NCBI GenBank assembly: GCA_900546745.1
Contig: URDT01000029.1
Coordinates: forward strand, 1 to 15,095
DNA from: an uncultured Mycoplasmatota bacterium
Lineage (GTDB): Bacteria > Bacillota_I > Bacilli_A > RF39 > UBA660
DNA: 15,095 bases
Direction: 5' to 3'
Below the pieces are notes generated by a model that was given only the letters and a program-made list of their open reading frames with translations, ran no database searches and was not told where the DNA came from. A program made the position numbers and the translations under genes. Shown piece by piece: positions 13,139 to 15,095 of this stretch (its first letter is position 1; each line of letters opens with the position of its first letter).

Positions 13139-14783
13139 CAAAACGATTTTGGATTCTATCTTTTCCTAATAATTTCATAATTTCATATAAGTCTGGAGTC
13201 ATTGTTTTGGTTGTCAAAGCTACTCTAAGTACAGTAGATACATCTGCTACATTTCCTTTAAATTGTTCAGGATGTTCTTTATATTCTTTCATATTAGAAG
13301 CATATCCAAGTTCATCACACATCAATTTAATTTGATTAAACCACTCTTCTTGATTATTTTCTTCTTGATAATATTTTTCAATATAGGTGTTTAATATAGT
13401 GGCGATTTCTTTTGAATCTTGAATTTTTGAAAATTCATAAACTAGATTTTCTTTATTAAATAATTCGTCATACATATACCAAATTTGTAATTTTACAGAA
13501 GAATAGTTTTCATAATCTTTTCTTGGTTTCTTTTGTTCTCGTTCAATATCAAAGATAGCAATAGAATAATCTTTATATTCTTGTAATAGCTGATAGAATT
13601 CTAAATCAAATTCTTTTGCCCAATTTAATACTCTATCATATACTTCACTAGCTTTTAGTTTACTAATAAAATTTTTCGAAATATTATTTAATTTTTCTAT
13701 ATCATAAAGGGCACCACCAGAAGAAGACATTTTTTTAGGACTAAATTCAAAGTCTAAATAGTTTTTATCTGGATTAGCTGTATGCCATTCTTCATAGTTA
13801 GAATTAATAATTGTCATTAATGACTCAATTACAGATTCAACTGGATATCCTTTTTCTTTATAGTATGACATAGAGGCTTCTGGATCTTTTCTTTTACTAA
13901 TTTTACGAATTGTTTCTCCATCTTTCTTCAAGATTAAAGGAATATGAATATATTTTGGTGGTTTTTCATCAAAAGCTCTAAATAATTCAATATGGATAGG
14001 GACAGAAGGCAACCATTCTTCTCCTCTTACAACGTGAGTTGTATGCATTAACATATCATCTACAACATGAGCAAAATGATATGTTGGTAGTTTACTTTCT
14101 GATTTCATAATAATAATATCTTGATCATTTTGAGGTAATGAAATTCTACCTCTTACTAAGTCATCGAAAAAGAAATGTTCATCATGGGATCCTTCTGATT
14201 TAAAACGAATTACATAAGGGATTCCTTCTTTTACTTTTTGAATTTGTTCTTCTACTTTTAGTCTTCTACATGTAGCATATCTTCCATAATAACCTGTTCT
14301 TTGTTTTCCGGATTCTTGAACCTTTCTCAATTCTTCTAATTGATCAGTATCACAAAAACAAGGGTATGCTCTTCCTATTTCTATTAAGTGTTTAATGAAA
14401 GCATGATAAATCTCTTTTCTTTCACTTTGTACATAAGGTCCATATTCTCCTACAATTTTGTTTTCTAATTGAAATTCATCTGGAATCATATGATATTCTT
14501 CCAATGTGTTTAAGATTAATTCTACAGCTCCCTCTACTTTTCTTTTTTGATCAGTATCTTCATTTCTTAAATAAAACACACCATCAGAGGATTTAGCTAC
14601 AACATAGTCCACTAAAGCTGAGCAAAAGTTACCAATATGCATAAATCCTGTTGGAGATGGAGCAAATCTTGTTACTTTAGCCCCTTCTTTTAAATTTCTC
14701 TCAGGATATAGTTTTTTATAATCTTCTACTGTTTTATCAATGTTAGGAAATATTAAATTTGCTAATTCTTTTTGTAAATCCAT
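13119..14783 (-). CDS. gltX: Glutamyl-tRNA synthetase (GltX)
   Basis: Class I aminoacyl-tRNA synthetase charging tRNA-Glu, and in many Bacillota also tRNA-Gln for later amidation. 554 residues from the chosen start, with about 35 residues before the catalytic core. The Rossmann core shows RFAPSPTGFMHIGN (HIGH-like HIGN at 49-52), then FYLRNEDTD, a CFC...C putative zinc site (142, 144, 172), YHFAHVVDDMLM, THVVRGEEW, and KISKR (294-298) as the KMSKS loop. The remaining ~250 residues are the helical anticodon-binding region. I prefer ATG at 14781-14783, because AGGTG lies about 6 nt upstream. The GTG three codons earlier is part of that Shine-Dalgarno and has none of its own. It is monocistronic with its own promoter and terminator. 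Confidence 0.95.
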   Translation of the reverse strand: MDLQKELANLIFPNIDKTVEDYKKLYPERNLKEGAKVTRFAPSPTGFMHIGNFCSALVDYVVAKSSDGVFYLRNEDTDQKRKVEGAVELILNTLEEYHMIPDEFQLENKIVGEYGPYVQSERKEIYHAFIKHLIEIGRAYPCFCDTDQLEELRKVQESGKQRTGYYGRYATCRRLKVEEQIQKVKEGIPYVIRFKSEGSHDEHFFFDDLVRGRISLPQNDQDIIIMKSESKLPTYHFAHVVDDMLMHTTHVVRGEEWLPSVPIHIELFRAFDEKPPKYIHIPLILKKDGETIRKISKRKDPEASMSYYKEKGYPVESVIESLMTIINSNYEEWHTANPDKNYLDFEFSPKKMSSSGGALYDIEKLNNISKNFISKLKASEVYDRVLNWAKEFDLEFYQLLQEYKDYSIAIFDIEREQKKPRKDYENYSSVKLQIWYMYDELFNKENLVYEFSKIQDSKEIATILNTYIEKYYQEENNQEEWFNQIKLMCDELGYASNMKEYKEHPEQFKGNVADVSTVLRVALTTKTMTPDLYEIMKLLGKDRIQNRFERVIKK

Positions 14784-14800
14784 TCTAATCACCTGTAACG

Positions 14801-14829
14801 ATTATATACTTTTTTTTTCTAATTGTCTA
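14801..14829 (-). promoter_or_regulatory. gltX promoter
   Basis: Minus-strand -35 TAGACA (14824-14829), 17-bp A-rich spacer, perfect -10 TATAAT (14801-14806). The predicted start near 14794-14796 places AGGTG at the very beginning of the transcript, about 11-13 nt before the ATG. There is no room for a T-box leader. Confidence 0.7.
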
Positions 14830-14874
14830 GGAATTCAAAAGTCTTAATTTTTTTAAATTCTATATTATTTCGAT

Positions 14875-15095
14875 CTACTTGAAATTGTTGATTTCCTCTT
14901 TGGACAATCCTGTAATATCCATAATATCTTCTATTTTCATATTTTTATTTAACATTGATTTTGCTATTTCGATATTTCTTTGTTGAATCCCTTGTTCAAT
15001 GCCTTCCTGTTTCGCACCTTTTAATCTGGTATTCAATATTTTTTGTTCTACTTTCTCGGCATCATATAATCCTATAATCTTCTCATCACTACTAA
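14875..15095 (-). CDS. Rpn-family PD-(D/E)XK nuclease/putative transposase, C-terminal part only
   Basis: The last 72 codons of a gene that enters from the right edge. The visible tail is a charged coiled segment (YDAEKVEQKILNTRLKGAKQ), then EGIEQGIQQ repeats, then a small helical end IAKSMLNKNMKIEDIMDITGLSKEEINNF. The GxxxG-spaced 'xGIExGI' run followed by 'IxxITGLSxEEI' is the typical C-terminus of the Rpn (recombination-promoting nuclease) / PDDEXK-type transposase family common in gut Bacillota. The nuclease domain itself is out of view, so activity cannot be judged. The TAG stop is at 14875-14877. I see no convincing terminator before the gltX promoter. Confidence 0.7.
   Translation of the reverse strand, partial: SSDEKIIGLYDAEKVEQKILNTRLKGAKQEGIEQGIQQRNIEIAKSMLNKNMKIEDIMDITGLSKEEINNFK

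Noticed and set aside
14784..14792. GTG start for gltX three codons upstream
   Set aside because: That GTG is part of the AGGTG Shine-Dalgarno serving the ATG at 14781-14783 and has no ribosome site of its own.
14830..14874. Terminator after the Rpn-family gene
   Set aside because: GAATTT...GAATTC can pair only weakly with a long AT-rich loop and no clean T-run, so I did not call it.

Overview
This is a low-GC, Bacillota-type chromosomal segment in which every recognisable gene lies on the minus strand. The genes encode cell-wall precursor synthesis (murE, mraY, murC), lipoteichoic-acid synthesis (ltaS), topoisomerase IV (parE), glutamyl-tRNA synthetase and a type IV pilin-like protein. TGA is used as a stop (for example in the genes ending at 8277, 6643 and 4554), so this is not a code-4 mollicute. 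ParE resembles the Bacillus protein closely, and an LTA synthase implies a Gram-positive envelope. I infer an uncultured, probably host-associated member of the Bacilli/Erysipelotrichia side of Bacillota; the sequence does not fix the genus.

The layout below follows transcription, from right to left. The 3' end of an Rpn/PD-(D/E)XK nuclease-transposase gene (14875-15095) is followed by gltX with its own promoter and terminator. Next is a murE-mraY operon with a consensus-like promoter at 13023-13051 and a terminator at 10600-10623. A two-gene cassette follows: a single-module Ppx/GppA-like ASKHA phosphatase (9649-10545) and a divergent adenylosuccinate-synthetase-like protein (8277-9632). After the cassette come a DUF6020-like multi-spanning membrane protein (6643-8205), ltaS split by a one-base frameshift (4554-6595), a membrane-anchored protein of unknown function (3946-4557), murC, parE, and a pilin gene that runs off the left edge.

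The most unusual region is the cassette. The PurA-like protein keeps the GKxK and NAGHT motifs, but Ser occupies the position of the catalytic Asp of the GDEGKGK loop, and I see no TxGRxR aspartate-binding motif. A change at that Asp is what I recall for the PurZ branch, which makes the 2-aminoadenine precursor. It is co-transcribed with the phosphatase. The pair is bracketed by two 57-bp direct repeats (8221-8277 and 10567-10623, 55 of 57 identical), each carrying an intrinsic terminator and a promoter. This looks like insertion or duplication into a mraY/DUF6020 junction, and the pair is the best candidate here for an undescribed nucleotide-metabolism system.

A second unusual region is the pilin leader (426-537). 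It is about 110 nt long, whereas most other leaders here are about 10-30 nt. It holds a run of nine G that can itself form the stem of an intrinsic terminator (G-run / CCTCTC / T6), plus an upstream pair of mutually exclusive hairpins. This suggests attenuation that slippage of the tract could tune.

Intergenic space is very compact. Several terminator stems overlap the stop codon, and several promoters place the Shine-Dalgarno at or near the predicted 5' end of the mRNA. No stretch longer than 300 bases lacks a gene. I found no tRNA, rRNA or CRISPR array.
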